Shown here: in pieces, positions 57,471 through 64,000 of the stretch
Layout of the letters: the number at the start of each line of letters is the position of its first letter
Position numbering within the stretch: position 1 is the first letter of the stretch
Assembly (NCBI RefSeq): GCF_039538365.1
Contig: NZ_BAABCA010000002.1
Location: forward strand, 434,001-498,000
DNA: 64,000 nt
Direction of reading: 5' to 3'
Source of the DNA: Postechiella marina
GTDB lineage: Bacteria; Bacteroidota; Bacteroidia; Flavobacteriales; Flavobacteriaceae
Notes under the pieces: model-generated
What the model was told of the DNA's origin: nothing
What the model saw: only the letters and a program-made list of their open reading frames with translations
Databases searched by the model: none
Made by a program: the position numbers and the translations under genes

Positions 57471-57953
57471 TTAAGATGGATCTACTAAAAATAATGGTTG
57501 ATCGAATTCTACAGGAGAGGCATCGTCTACTAATATTTTTACAATTTTCCCTGAAACTTCAGATTCTATTTCGTTAAAAAGCTTCATAGCTTCTATAACG
57601 CAAAGTACATCGCCTTCTGCAATAGTTTGCCCAACCTCTACAAATAATGGTTTGTCTGGTGCTGGTTTTCTATAAAAAGTTCCAATTATAGGTGATTTTA
57701 TTGTAATATATTTAGAATTCTCGTCTGCTACTGCTGCTGGTGCAACTGGTATTGCAGGTGCTGCTTCTGCTACTGGTGCAGCTGCGACAGGTGCTACTGG
57801 TAGTTGAGCTGCAGGTACTTGATGTACAATTGTAGTATCTGACTCTGAACCAGTTCTTATGGTGATTTTAATATCATCCATCTCCAATTTAACCTCGCTT
57901 GCCCCAGATTTTGCAACAAACTTGATTAAGTTTTGAATCTCTTTAATATCCAT
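57471..57953 (-). CDS. accB: Acetyl-CoA carboxylase biotin carboxyl carrier protein
   Basis: A 160-residue protein: N-terminal part binding AccC (about 1-35), a flexible Ala/Pro/Val-rich linker (about 45-75), and the biotinyl domain (about 80-158) with the biotinylated Lys124 in IEAMKLFNEI and the BCCP 'thumb' in TFYRKPAPDKP. It takes carboxybiotin from AccC to the carboxyltransferase. The gene follows fabH by 27 nt. Confidence 0.96.
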   Translation of the reverse strand: MDIKEIQNLIKFVAKSGASEVKLEMDDIKITIRTGSESDTTIVHQVPAAQLPVAPVAAAPVAEAAPAIPVAPAAVADENSKYITIKSPIIGTFYRKPAPDKPLFVEVGQTIAEGDVLCVIEAMKLFNEIESEVSGKIVKILVDDASPVEFDQPLFLVDPS

Positions 57954-57980
57954 AATTTAACTTATTAATGGTTGTTTAAT

Positions 57981-58976
57981 TTAATTATTGTATGCCCATT
58001 TTAAATAAATAGAGCCCCAGTTAAAACCGCCTCCAAAAGCAGCAAATATAATATTGTCTCCTTTTTTAAGTTGCGATTCGTAATCGTTTATAAGTAATGG
58101 AAGCGTTGCCGATGTGGTGTTTCCATACTTTTCTATATTCATCATTACCTTTTCAGGCTCTAACTCTATTCTGTTAGCAGTAGCATCAATAATACGTTTA
58201 TTAGCTTGATGTGCTGCTAACCAATCTACGGTGTCTTTTGTAAGGTTGTTACGCTTTAATATTTTCTCGGCAGCATCTGCCATATTAAATACAGCGTTTT
58301 TAAATACTGTTCTGCCTTCTTGAAAAGCATATTGTCCACCTTGCTCCATAATTTCTGGAGTTAGTTTATGAGAAGACCCACCATAGGTAGCCTGTAAAAA
58401 CTCTCGTCCTGTACCATCGCTCCTTAAGTATTCGTCTTGTAAACCTAAGCCTTCGTTATTACCTTCGAATAAAACAGCTCCTGCACCATCTCCAAAGATA
58501 ATACAAGTTGCCCTGTCTTTATAATTTATAATAGAAGACATTTTATCTGCTCCAATTAATAAGACATTTTTATAACGCCCAGTTTCTATATAACTTGCTG
58601 CTACAGACATACCAAACAAGAAACTAGAACATGCTGCATCCATATCGAAAGAAAAAGCATTTACAGCACCAATTTCTGAAGCTGTAAAAGAAGCTGTTGA
58701 TGCTGCTTTCATATCTGGAGTTGCTGTTGCAACTATAACAAGTTCTATGTCTTTTGGATCTATATTTTTTTTTGCGATAAGGTCTTGGGCAGCTTTTATA
58801 GCTAGATATGAAGTTCCCTTACCGTCGTCTTTAAGAATTCTACGCTCCTTAATTCCTGTACGGGTTGTTATCCACTCATCGTTTGTATCAACCATTGTTT
58901 CAAGAATTTGATTGGTTAATACATATTCTGGTACATATGCACCTACAGCTGTTATAGCTGCTGAAATTTTACTCAT
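57981..58976 (-). CDS. fabH: 3-oxoacyl-ACP synthase III
   Basis: A 331-residue condensing enzyme that starts fatty-acid synthesis from an acyl-CoA and malonyl-ACP. Catalytic residues: Cys in DMDAACSSFLFG, His in WLAAHQANKRI, Asn in KYGNTTSATLPLL. In Bacteroidota the usual primers include branched acyl-CoAs. Gene order rpmF, fabH, accB, accC on one strand; plsX, common between rpmF and fabH elsewhere, is absent. An intrinsic terminator lies between rpmF and fabH. Confidence 0.96.
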   Translation of the reverse strand: MSKISAAITAVGAYVPEYVLTNQILETMVDTNDEWITTRTGIKERRILKDDGKGTSYLAIKAAQDLIAKKNIDPKDIELVIVATATPDMKAASTASFTASEIGAVNAFSFDMDAACSSFLFGMSVAASYIETGRYKNVLLIGADKMSSIINYKDRATCIIFGDGAGAVLFEGNNEGLGLQDEYLRSDGTGREFLQATYGGSSHKLTPEIMEQGGQYAFQEGRTVFKNAVFNMADAAEKILKRNNLTKDTVDWLAAHQANKRIIDATANRIELEPEKVMMNIEKYGNTTSATLPLLINDYESQLKKGDNIIFAAFGGGFNWGSIYLKWAYNN

Positions 58977-59111
58977 AACTTTATAGTTAATTCGACCAAA
59001 AAATCATTTAAATCTGACTAAAATGCTCAAAATTCGTTGAAAACTAGTGAATTTTCGATTAATAACGTGCAAATTAAGTCCTTTTTATTTTCTATAAAAA
59101 TTTATCACAAA

Positions 59112-59137
59112 AAAAACGCTCACATGTGAGCGTTTTT
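59112..59137. terminator. Perfect palindromic terminator after rpmF
   Basis: AAAAACGCTCAC directly followed by its complement through ATGTGAGCGTTTTT: a 26-bp palindrome with T runs on both strands, 20 nt after the rpmF stop. Confidence 0.85.
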
Positions 59138-59156
59138 CTATATGCATGCATAATAC

Positions 59157-59360
59157 TTATGCTAAATTTTCAGCTACTTCAGAATTGTCAATTAATACTT
59201 GACCTCTGTGGTATAACTTCCCTTCGAACCAGTGAGCTCTATGGTATAAGTGTGGTTCGCCAGTTGTTGGGCAAGTAGCAATCTGTGGCGCAGTTGCTTT
59301 ATAATGTGTTCTTCTTTTATCTCTTCTTGTTTTCGAGATTTTTCTCTTAGGATGTGCCAT
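59157..59360 (-). CDS. rpmF: 50S ribosomal protein L32
   Basis: A 67-residue ribosomal protein. Starts MAHPKRKISKTRRDKRRTH, the typical L32 N-terminus; the zinc-ribbon cysteines of other L32 proteins are reduced to one (ATCPTTGEPHLYHRAHW), a zinc-free form. It follows the DUF177 gene by 9 nt, the widespread DUF177-rpmF pairing. Confidence 0.96.
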   Translation of the reverse strand: MAHPKRKISKTRRDKRRTHYKATAPQIATCPTTGEPHLYHRAHWFEGKLYHRGQVLIDNSEVAENLA

Positions 59361-59369
59361 TTTTTATAG

Positions 59370-59915
59370 TTATTTATCCGTTAATAGATTCTTTAATTTA
59401 TTCCAACGAGGATCTATGTCCTCTTCTTTCTCTTTTTCTTCTTTAAGCTTTGGGCTTAATTGTTCTAGCTTTTCAAGTATCTCAGAATCCAGCGTACCGT
59501 CTTCTACTCCAGGATGCACTCTTTTTATTGGCACTGCTAATACAATTAACTCGTAAATGTATTGCTGAATATTAATTTCGTAACTTCCATGTGGAAGTAT
59601 AAGAATATCTATATTCTCGTCGTTAAATTCTTCGCCAAAATTAACTACCAAATCAAATTCATTTTCAATGTCTTGATTATAAGGTTCGTTAGTTAAATCG
59701 CAATTAATATTAACAAATCCTGAAATTTTAAAATGTAACTCTAGTAATGTTGTCTTTTTTTCTAAAACAAGATCTACTTTAACATTTACATTATTAAAAT
59801 CTTCATACTCAAAATGTTCAAAGAACGATTCTTTTATATCGAACTCAAAATTATGTTTTCCGACCTTTAACCCTACAAATGGAATTGTAAACTCTTTTAA
59901 TGGCTTCATTATCAC
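59370..59915 (-). CDS. DUF177 (YceD-like) protein
   Basis: A 181-residue cytoplasmic protein with an N-terminal beta domain (KEFTIPFVGLKVGKHNFEFD), a single Cys in NINCDLTNEP, and an acidic C-terminus rich in Glu. DUF177/YceD proteins are linked with 23S rRNA accumulation and nearly always precede rpmF, as here. The classic second Cys pair is missing. Confidence 0.88.
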   Translation of the reverse strand: MIMKPLKEFTIPFVGLKVGKHNFEFDIKESFFEHFEYEDFNNVNVKVDLVLEKKTTLLELHFKISGFVNINCDLTNEPYNQDIENEFDLVVNFGEEFNDENIDILILPHGSYEINIQQYIYELIVLAVPIKRVHPGVEDGTLDSEILEKLEQLSPKLKEEKEKEEDIDPRWNKLKNLLTDK

Positions 59916-60031
59916 ATCTATTTTGAGCCTGCAAATATATAAATTTTTATTTACAGAACACGACTTATAAACATTTTTTTGTTTATATCTTTAACTATCT
60001 AGCATTCAAAAATTTTATATAGCACTTAATC

Positions 60032-61087
60032 CTACTGTTTACGAAGGTTTCGTGGCGCTTTTTTTAAAGGGTTTTCTGTAATTTCCTCATAATCAAATCT
60101 ATTCTTAAAAATTTTAATCGCTGTAAAAACAGCTTCTTTAAAAGAATTTTCGTCCGATTCGCCTTTTCCTGCAATTTCGTATGCTGTTCCATGATCTGGA
60201 GATGTTCGCACTTTACTTAACCCTGCTGTATAATTTACACCTTCTCCAAACGATAATGTTTTAAATGGAATTAATCCTTGATCGTGATACGAAGCAATAA
60301 TAGCATCGAAATTCTTATAATTATTAGATCCAAAAAAACTATCGGCTGCGTATGGACCATACACTAATTTACCCGACTCTTTAATTTTTAAAAGTGTTGG
60401 ACGCATCACATCGTCATCTTCACTTCCTATTACACCGTTATCTCCTGTATGCGGATTAATGCCTAAAACAGCTATTTTGGGCTTTCTTATTTTAAAGTCT
60501 TTCTCCAAAGATTTGTAAACCGTGTTTATTTTTTTCTCTATAAGTTCTGACGTAATATGAGTTGCCACATCTTTAACAGGTACATGGTCTGTTAATAAAC
60601 CAACACGTAAAGTATCTGTTACCATAAACATTAAGCTTTCTCCATCTAACTCTTGTGCTAAATAATCTGTATGCCCAGGAAATGCGAAACTATCAGACTG
60701 AATATTATGCTTATTTATTGGCGCAGTAACTAAAACATCTATTTTACTGTCTTTTAATGCTTTTGTTGCAGACTCTAAAGACTTAATAGCATATTCACCA
60801 ATTTTAGAATCTTCCTTTCCAAAATTAATATTAACATGCTCTTTCCAAACATTAAAAACATTTACTTTACCTATTTGAATTTGATTTAAATCGTTTATAC
60901 TACTAAAGTTTATGCCCGATTTAAAGTGATTTTTAAAATAAGACATTGTCTTTATGGAAGCAAAAACTACAGGTGTACAAAATTCTAACATTCTAGAATC
61001 TTCAAATGTTTTTAAAACAATTTCTCCTCCAATACCATTTAAGTCGCCTATAGATATACCGACTATTATATTTTCTGCTTTCTTCAT
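60032..61087 (-). CDS. pdxA: 4-hydroxythreonine-4-phosphate dehydrogenase
   Basis: An NAD-dependent enzyme of pyridoxal phosphate synthesis. The frame opens at 61141, but ATG 61087 (351 residues, MKKAENIIVGISIGDLNGI) is preferred: it matches the usual N-terminus and leaves 62 bp before divergent ribE. Motifs: VTAPINKHNI, FPGHTDYLAQ (metal-binding His), GINPHTGDNGVIG and YHDQGLIPFKTLSF, SPDHGTAYEIAGKG. All metal-binding His residues are present. Confidence 0.94.
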   Translation of the reverse strand: MKKAENIIVGISIGDLNGIGGEIVLKTFEDSRMLEFCTPVVFASIKTMSYFKNHFKSGINFSSINDLNQIQIGKVNVFNVWKEHVNINFGKEDSKIGEYAIKSLESATKALKDSKIDVLVTAPINKHNIQSDSFAFPGHTDYLAQELDGESLMFMVTDTLRVGLLTDHVPVKDVATHITSELIEKKINTVYKSLEKDFKIRKPKIAVLGINPHTGDNGVIGSEDDDVMRPTLLKIKESGKLVYGPYAADSFFGSNNYKNFDAIIASYHDQGLIPFKTLSFGEGVNYTAGLSKVRTSPDHGTAYEIAGKGESDENSFKEAVFTAIKIFKNRFDYEEITENPLKKAPRNLRKQ

Positions 61088-61149
61088 TAAGAATGATAAC
61101 TTTTGTTTGTAATTTTGATACAAATTTAACCAAATAAACACATAATAAT

Positions 61150-61740
61150 ATGTTTACAGGAATTATTGAGGAAATTGGAGTTATATCGAACTTAAAAAGC
61201 GAACTAGGTAACTTACATATTTCTGTTAAAAGCAATATTACAAATGAGTTAAAAATAGATCAAAGTGTTGCCCATAATGGTGTATGTTTAACTGTTGTTG
61301 CTATAAATGATGATGAATATACCGTTACAGCAATTAAAGAAACTCTAGATAAAACAAGTTTAAACACTTTAAATGTTGGAGACCAAGTTAATTTAGAACG
61401 TGCTATGAAGCTTGGAGACAGGTTAGATGGGCATATTGTACAAGGCCATGTAGATCAAACTGGAGTATGCACAGAAATAAAGGAAGAAAATGGAAGTTGG
61501 ATTTTTACTTTTAAATACGATTCTAAGTTAAATAACATTACAATAGAGAAAGGATCTATTACTGTTAACGGTACAAGTTTAACCGTTGTTAATTCTAAAA
61601 AAGATACTTTTAGTGTAGCTATAATACCTTATACTTACGAACACACTAATTTTAACACTTTTAAAAAGGGCACTGTAATAAACTTAGAATTTGATGTTTT
61701 AGGAAAATATGTATCTAAATTAGTTAGTTTAAACAACTAA
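61150..61740 (+). CDS. ribE: Riboflavin synthase, alpha subunit
   Basis: A 196-residue enzyme that dismutates two 6,7-dimethyl-8-ribityllumazines to riboflavin. It has the duplicated barrel: first repeat starting MFTGIIEEIG with VAHNGVCLTVV, second with GHIVQGHVDQTGVC and GSITVNGTSLTVV. No FMN riboswitch fits in the 62-bp gap to pdxA. Its stop overlaps the end of the convergent small protein gene by 4 nt. Confidence 0.95.
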   Translation: MFTGIIEEIGVISNLKSELGNLHISVKSNITNELKIDQSVAHNGVCLTVVAINDDEYTVTAIKETLDKTSLNTLNVGDQVNLERAMKLGDRLDGHIVQGHVDQTGVCTEIKEENGSWIFTFKYDSKLNNITIEKGSITVNGTSLTVVNSKKDTFSVAIIPYTYEHTNFNTFKKGTVINLEFDVLGKYVSKLVSLNN

Positions 61741-61940
61741 TTCCTTTTTAACATTTTTTTTGCACCGTAAATAATAGCGAAACAAGCGCCTAATAGCACA
61801 CCGCCATCAATAGGTAAACCTGGAGGTGGTGGTGGTCCTGGAGGAGGAGGTGGTATTACTTGAACCGTTTGTGCTGTACACACAAAACTTATTAATACAA
61901 ATAAGATTGAGGCTATTATTCTTTTATTTTGTATTCTCAT
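61737..61940 (-). CDS. Tiny PID-CTERM-like exported protein
   Basis: A 67-residue protein: signal peptide (1-23, ending TAQ), a short Pro-rich spacer of nine or more prolines with glycines, then PIDGGVLLGACFAIIYGAKK with a basic end (MLKRN). The C-terminal PIDGG plus hydrophobic segment plus basic tail is the layout of the PID-CTERM sorting signal described for Bacteroidota. With almost nothing between the signals, it may be a mature peptide or a test case of the sorting pathway. Convergent with ribE. Confidence 0.7.
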   Translation of the reverse strand: MRIQNKRIIASILFVLISFVCTAQTVQVIPPPPPGPPPPPGLPIDGGVLLGACFAIIYGAKKMLKRN

Positions 61941-62021
61941 TTAATTACAAAAATATTAAAAAAGCGAGTTAACAGAGAGTAAATATACTATTTTATTATA
62001 AAACATCCATTAAAATCAAAA

Positions 62022-62078
62022 AACATCGTTTAAAAACATTATTTTTTGTATTATAATTCATCTAATTTAAACGTTGTT
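62022..62078. repeat. Inverted repeat with 13-bp arms upstream of the PID-CTERM-like gene
   Basis: AACATCGTTTAAA (62022-62034) and TTTAAACGTTGTT (62066-62078) pair at 12 of 13 positions with a 31-nt loop. It would lie in the 5' leader of the PID-CTERM-like mRNA if transcription starts near 62128. Confidence 0.5.
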
Positions 62079-62241
62079 TATAATAAAAAATTATACCAAG
62101 TATAAAAATTAACCCTATCTTTTTATAATAAAACAAATATATCAAATTAACAAAAACATAAAAGTTATTAAAGGTTTTTTTTAAGTTAATTGATAAATTA
62201 TACTCTAAGCATTATCAATCAATAACATATTTACATAAAAC

Positions 62242-62267
62242 AAAAAAGCCTCACAATAAGTGAAGCT
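62242..62267 (-). terminator. Terminator of the atp transcript
   Basis: AGCCTCAC (62247-62254) and GTGAAGCT (62260-62267), one C-A mismatch, followed on the minus strand by six T. 36 nt after the atpG stop. Confidence 0.75.
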
Positions 62268-62302
62268 CTTTCTATTTTTATCTGTTAAACAGATGTATAT
62301 TA

Positions 62303-63163
62303 TTAATTATTTAAAGCCTCTGCACCACCAACAATTTCTAATATCTCGTTAGTAATAGCTGCTTGACGTGCTTTATTATAAGTTAATTTAAGTTGATCTC
62401 TTAACTCTGTAGCGTTGTCTGTTGCCTTATGCATTGCTGTCATACGTGCACCATGCTCAGAAGCAAAAGAATCTCTTACACCTTTGTATAATTGCGTTTT
62501 TAAAGACTTAGGTATTAATTGCTCTACAATTTCTACTTTAGATGGCTCAAAAATATAATCTGTATTAACATTAACATCTCCTTCTACTGGCAAAATTGGT
62601 AAAAACTGCTCTGTCATTACAATTTGGGTTGCAGCATTTTTAAACTTGTTATAAACAATTTCGATTTTATCGAACTCACCATTAACAAATTTATCCATTA
62701 ACATTTGAGCAATTTCTGCAACGTTTTCAAAAGTTAAATTATCATAAATTTCACTCTTGTTTGCAATTACAATATCTTTTTTAGAAAAAGCATCGTTAGA
62801 TTTTTTGCCTATTGCAAGTACAGAAACATTTTTATCTGCATACACATTATCAATTAAGTTTTGTGTTTGCTTAATTATGTTAGAATTAAAAGCACCACAT
62901 AACCCTCTATTTGATGTAATAGAAACTATTAATACATTTTTAACTTCGCGTTGTATAGCATACTTACTTCCAGAATCTGCATCTAAGGTTGCACTTAAAC
63001 TCTGTAGAAGCTCTGTTAACTTGTCTGAATAAGGACGCATTGCTGTAATAGCATCTTGTGCCTTCTTTAACTTTGCAGCAGATACCATTTTCATGGCACT
63101 TGTAATTTGCATCGTTGAAGATACTGATGATATTCTATTACGTATTTCTTTAAGATTCGCCAT
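62303..63163 (-). CDS. atpG: F1Fo ATP synthase gamma subunit
   Basis: A 286-residue central shaft subunit. N-terminal coiled helix MANLKEIRNRISSVSSTMQIT, SNRGLCGAFNSN in the globular part, and the C-terminal helix with FASEHGARMTAMHKATDNA and TNEILEIVGGAEAL. Full length. It follows atpA by 117 nt; atpB, E, F, H would lie beyond the right edge. Confidence 0.97.
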   Translation of the reverse strand: MANLKEIRNRISSVSSTMQITSAMKMVSAAKLKKAQDAITAMRPYSDKLTELLQSLSATLDADSGSKYAIQREVKNVLIVSITSNRGLCGAFNSNIIKQTQNLIDNVYADKNVSVLAIGKKSNDAFSKKDIVIANKSEIYDNLTFENVAEIAQMLMDKFVNGEFDKIEIVYNKFKNAATQIVMTEQFLPILPVEGDVNVNTDYIFEPSKVEIVEQLIPKSLKTQLYKGVRDSFASEHGARMTAMHKATDNATELRDQLKLTYNKARQAAITNEILEIVGGAEALNN

Positions 63164-63199
63164 TCTCTTGTTTTATTTGAATGTTTTTGTATTCAAAAG

Positions 63200-63273
63200 A
63201 CTCTTCGACTAAGCTCGGAGTGACAATATGATAGAATTTAGAGTTATAAGTTTTATACTCATAACTCTAAATT
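63200..63273. repeat. REP-like hairpin and 13-bp inverted repeat between atpA and atpG
   Basis: A GC-richer unit GACTCTTCGACTAAGCTCGG with following AGTGAC (63200-63225) folds as CTTCGA/TCGGAG around CTAAGC. It is followed by a perfect 13-bp inverted repeat AATTTAGAGTTAT (63235-63247) and ATAACTCTAAATT (63261-63273). Both sit in the intercistronic gap. Confidence 0.55.
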
Positions 63274-63280
63274 ATACTTT

Positions 63281-64000
63281 TTAAGCTAAATATTTACCTG
63301 ATAAGTCTTTTGCTACAGTAGTTAATGTATCTGTAACTTCATCAGTTAATTTACCAGATTTTAAAGTGCTTAAAACATCTGCATGTTTAGCTTTTAAGAA
63401 CTCAATAAAATCTCTTTCGAATTCTTTTACTTTATTAACTGGTACATCTTTTAATAAGTTTTTAGATCCTGCATAGATAATTGCAACTTGATCTTCCACT
63501 GTAAACGGATCGTTTTGACCTTGCTTTAAAATCTCTACGTTACGTTTACCTTTTTCAATTACATTTAAAGTAACAGCATCTAAATCTGATCCAAACTTAG
63601 CGAAAGCTTCTAACTCACGAAACTGTGCTTGATCTAATTTTAAAGTACCAGATACTTTTTTCATAGATTTAATTTGTGCGTTACCACCAACACGTGATAC
63701 AGAAATACCTACGTTAATTGCTGGACGTACACCAGAGTTAAATAAATCTCCATCTAAGAAAATTTGCCCGTCTGTAATAGAAATTACGTTTGTTGGAATA
63801 TATGCAGAAACGTCACCTGCTTGTGTTTCAATAATTGGTAAAGCTGTTAAAGAACCTCCACCTTTTACAATTGGTTTTAATGAATCTGGTAAATCATTCA
63901 TTTCTTGAGCAATTGCATCATTATTAATAATTTTTGCAGAACGCTCTAATAACCTTGAGTGTAAGTAAAATACATCTCCTGGGTAAGCCTCACGTCCTGG
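63281..64000 (-). CDS. atpA: F1Fo ATP synthase alpha subunit (5' end outside window)
   Basis: Partial gene open to the right edge; about 239 C-terminal residues. The visible part begins PGREAYPGDVFYLHSRLLERS, split here as the catalytic-interface Arg region with LHSRLLERSA, then IIETQAGDVSAYIPTNVISITDGQ (in parts), and the C-terminal helical domain ending KYLA. The conserved GVRPAINVGISVSRVGG segment carries the arginine finger (Arg in SRVGG). It is cotranscribed with atpG. Confidence 0.96.
   Translation of the reverse strand, partial: PGREAYPGDVFYLHSRLLERSAKIINNDAIAQEMNDLPDSLKPIVKGGGSLTALPIIETQAGDVSAYIPTNVISITDGQIFLDGDLFNSGVRPAINVGISVSRVGGNAQIKSMKKVSGTLKLDQAQFRELEAFAKFGSDLDAVTLNVIEKGKRNVEILKQGQNDPFTVEDQVAIIYAGSKNLLKDVPVNKVKEFERDFIEFLKAKHADVLSTLKSGKLTDEVTDTLTTVAKDLSGKYLA

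Larger units (their letters stand above)
61941..62302. other. 362-bp AT-rich gap with a long inverted repeat
   Basis: Between the PID-CTERM-like gene and atpG (both minus strand). It contains an imperfect 13-bp inverted repeat (62022-62034 with 62066-62078), a TATATTTG -7 match on the minus strand (62141-62134) about 190 bp from the PID-CTERM gene, and the atpG terminator. No open frame of note. Confidence 0.5.

Noticed and set aside
61088..61141. Upstream start of pdxA at 61141
   Set aside because: The 18 extra residues do not resemble PdxA, and using 61087 restores the normal N-terminus.
61088..61149. FMN riboswitch before ribE
   Set aside because: The gap to pdxA is 62 bp, far too short, and no RFN-element sequence is seen.

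Overview
The window is AT-rich, densely coded DNA from a member of the Bacteroidota, almost certainly family Flavobacteriaceae. Evidence: two SusC/SusD pairs with ECF sigma/FecR regulators, HmuY/HmuR-type heme uptake, promoters of the Bacteroidota type (TTTG, 19 nt, TAnnTTTG, seen cleanly before the tRNA-Asn gene), a PID-CTERM-like small protein, and flavobacterial lineage families such as DUF6607, DUF6686 and DUF5995. There are no phage, integrase, transposase or CRISPR genes. It reads as ordinary chromosome with a few accessory islands.

Layout. 1-11122: iron/heme acquisition. HmuY-like lipoprotein and HmuR-like receptor on the minus strand diverge, from a palindrome-bearing promoter, from a tight seven-gene plus-strand operon (DUF6607, TonB receptor, secreted ankyrin protein, DUF2271, PepSY-flavodoxin-reductase fusion, two DUF6686-like proteins). 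11123-12669: broken acetyltransferase, lipoprotein, RidA-like protein, tRNA-Ala. 12689-19629: complete sigma/FecR/SusC/SusD locus. 20147-21431: DUF3157-like protein and a DUF2975/XRE pair under a long inverted repeat. 21486-24972: biotin genes bioF, bioD, bioA with an inserted DUF2007-like gene. 25068-27427: SCO1, RseP, tRNA-Asn. 27849-30647: patatin, DUF5995 and a candidate small RNA.

30779-34760: 2-oxoglutarate dehydrogenase (sucA, odhB). 34919-37749: small outer-membrane barrel, a tandemly duplicated candidate small-RNA module next to an orphan LuxR-type response regulator, a retropepsin-like protein and an unknown gene. 38016-41373: tdk, alr, mscL, asd. 41458-48766: a second sigma/FecR/SusC/SusD locus, with sigma inverted, followed by a prolyl oligopeptidase whose secretion signal looks broken (49023-51122). 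51193-55794: ABC ATPase, membrane protein, Gre-like factor, mtgA, FAD oxidoreductase. 56022-61087: accC, accB, fabH, rpmF, DUF177 and pdxA, all minus strand. 61150-64000: ribE, a tiny PID-CTERM-like protein, atpG and the 3' part of atpA.

The most unusual structure is at 35466-35745: two 85-bp near-identical blocks, 152 bp apart, each with a palindrome, a promoter-like pair at exact 19-nt spacing, an identical short 5' RNA segment containing AGGGAGAA, and then a different hairpin. They start at the stop codon of the response-regulator gene and resemble in layout a response regulator controlling sibling small RNAs. A second notable item is a dispersed repeat (24974-25054 and 55834-55984) whose 6-bp inverted ends differ between copies in a compensated way.
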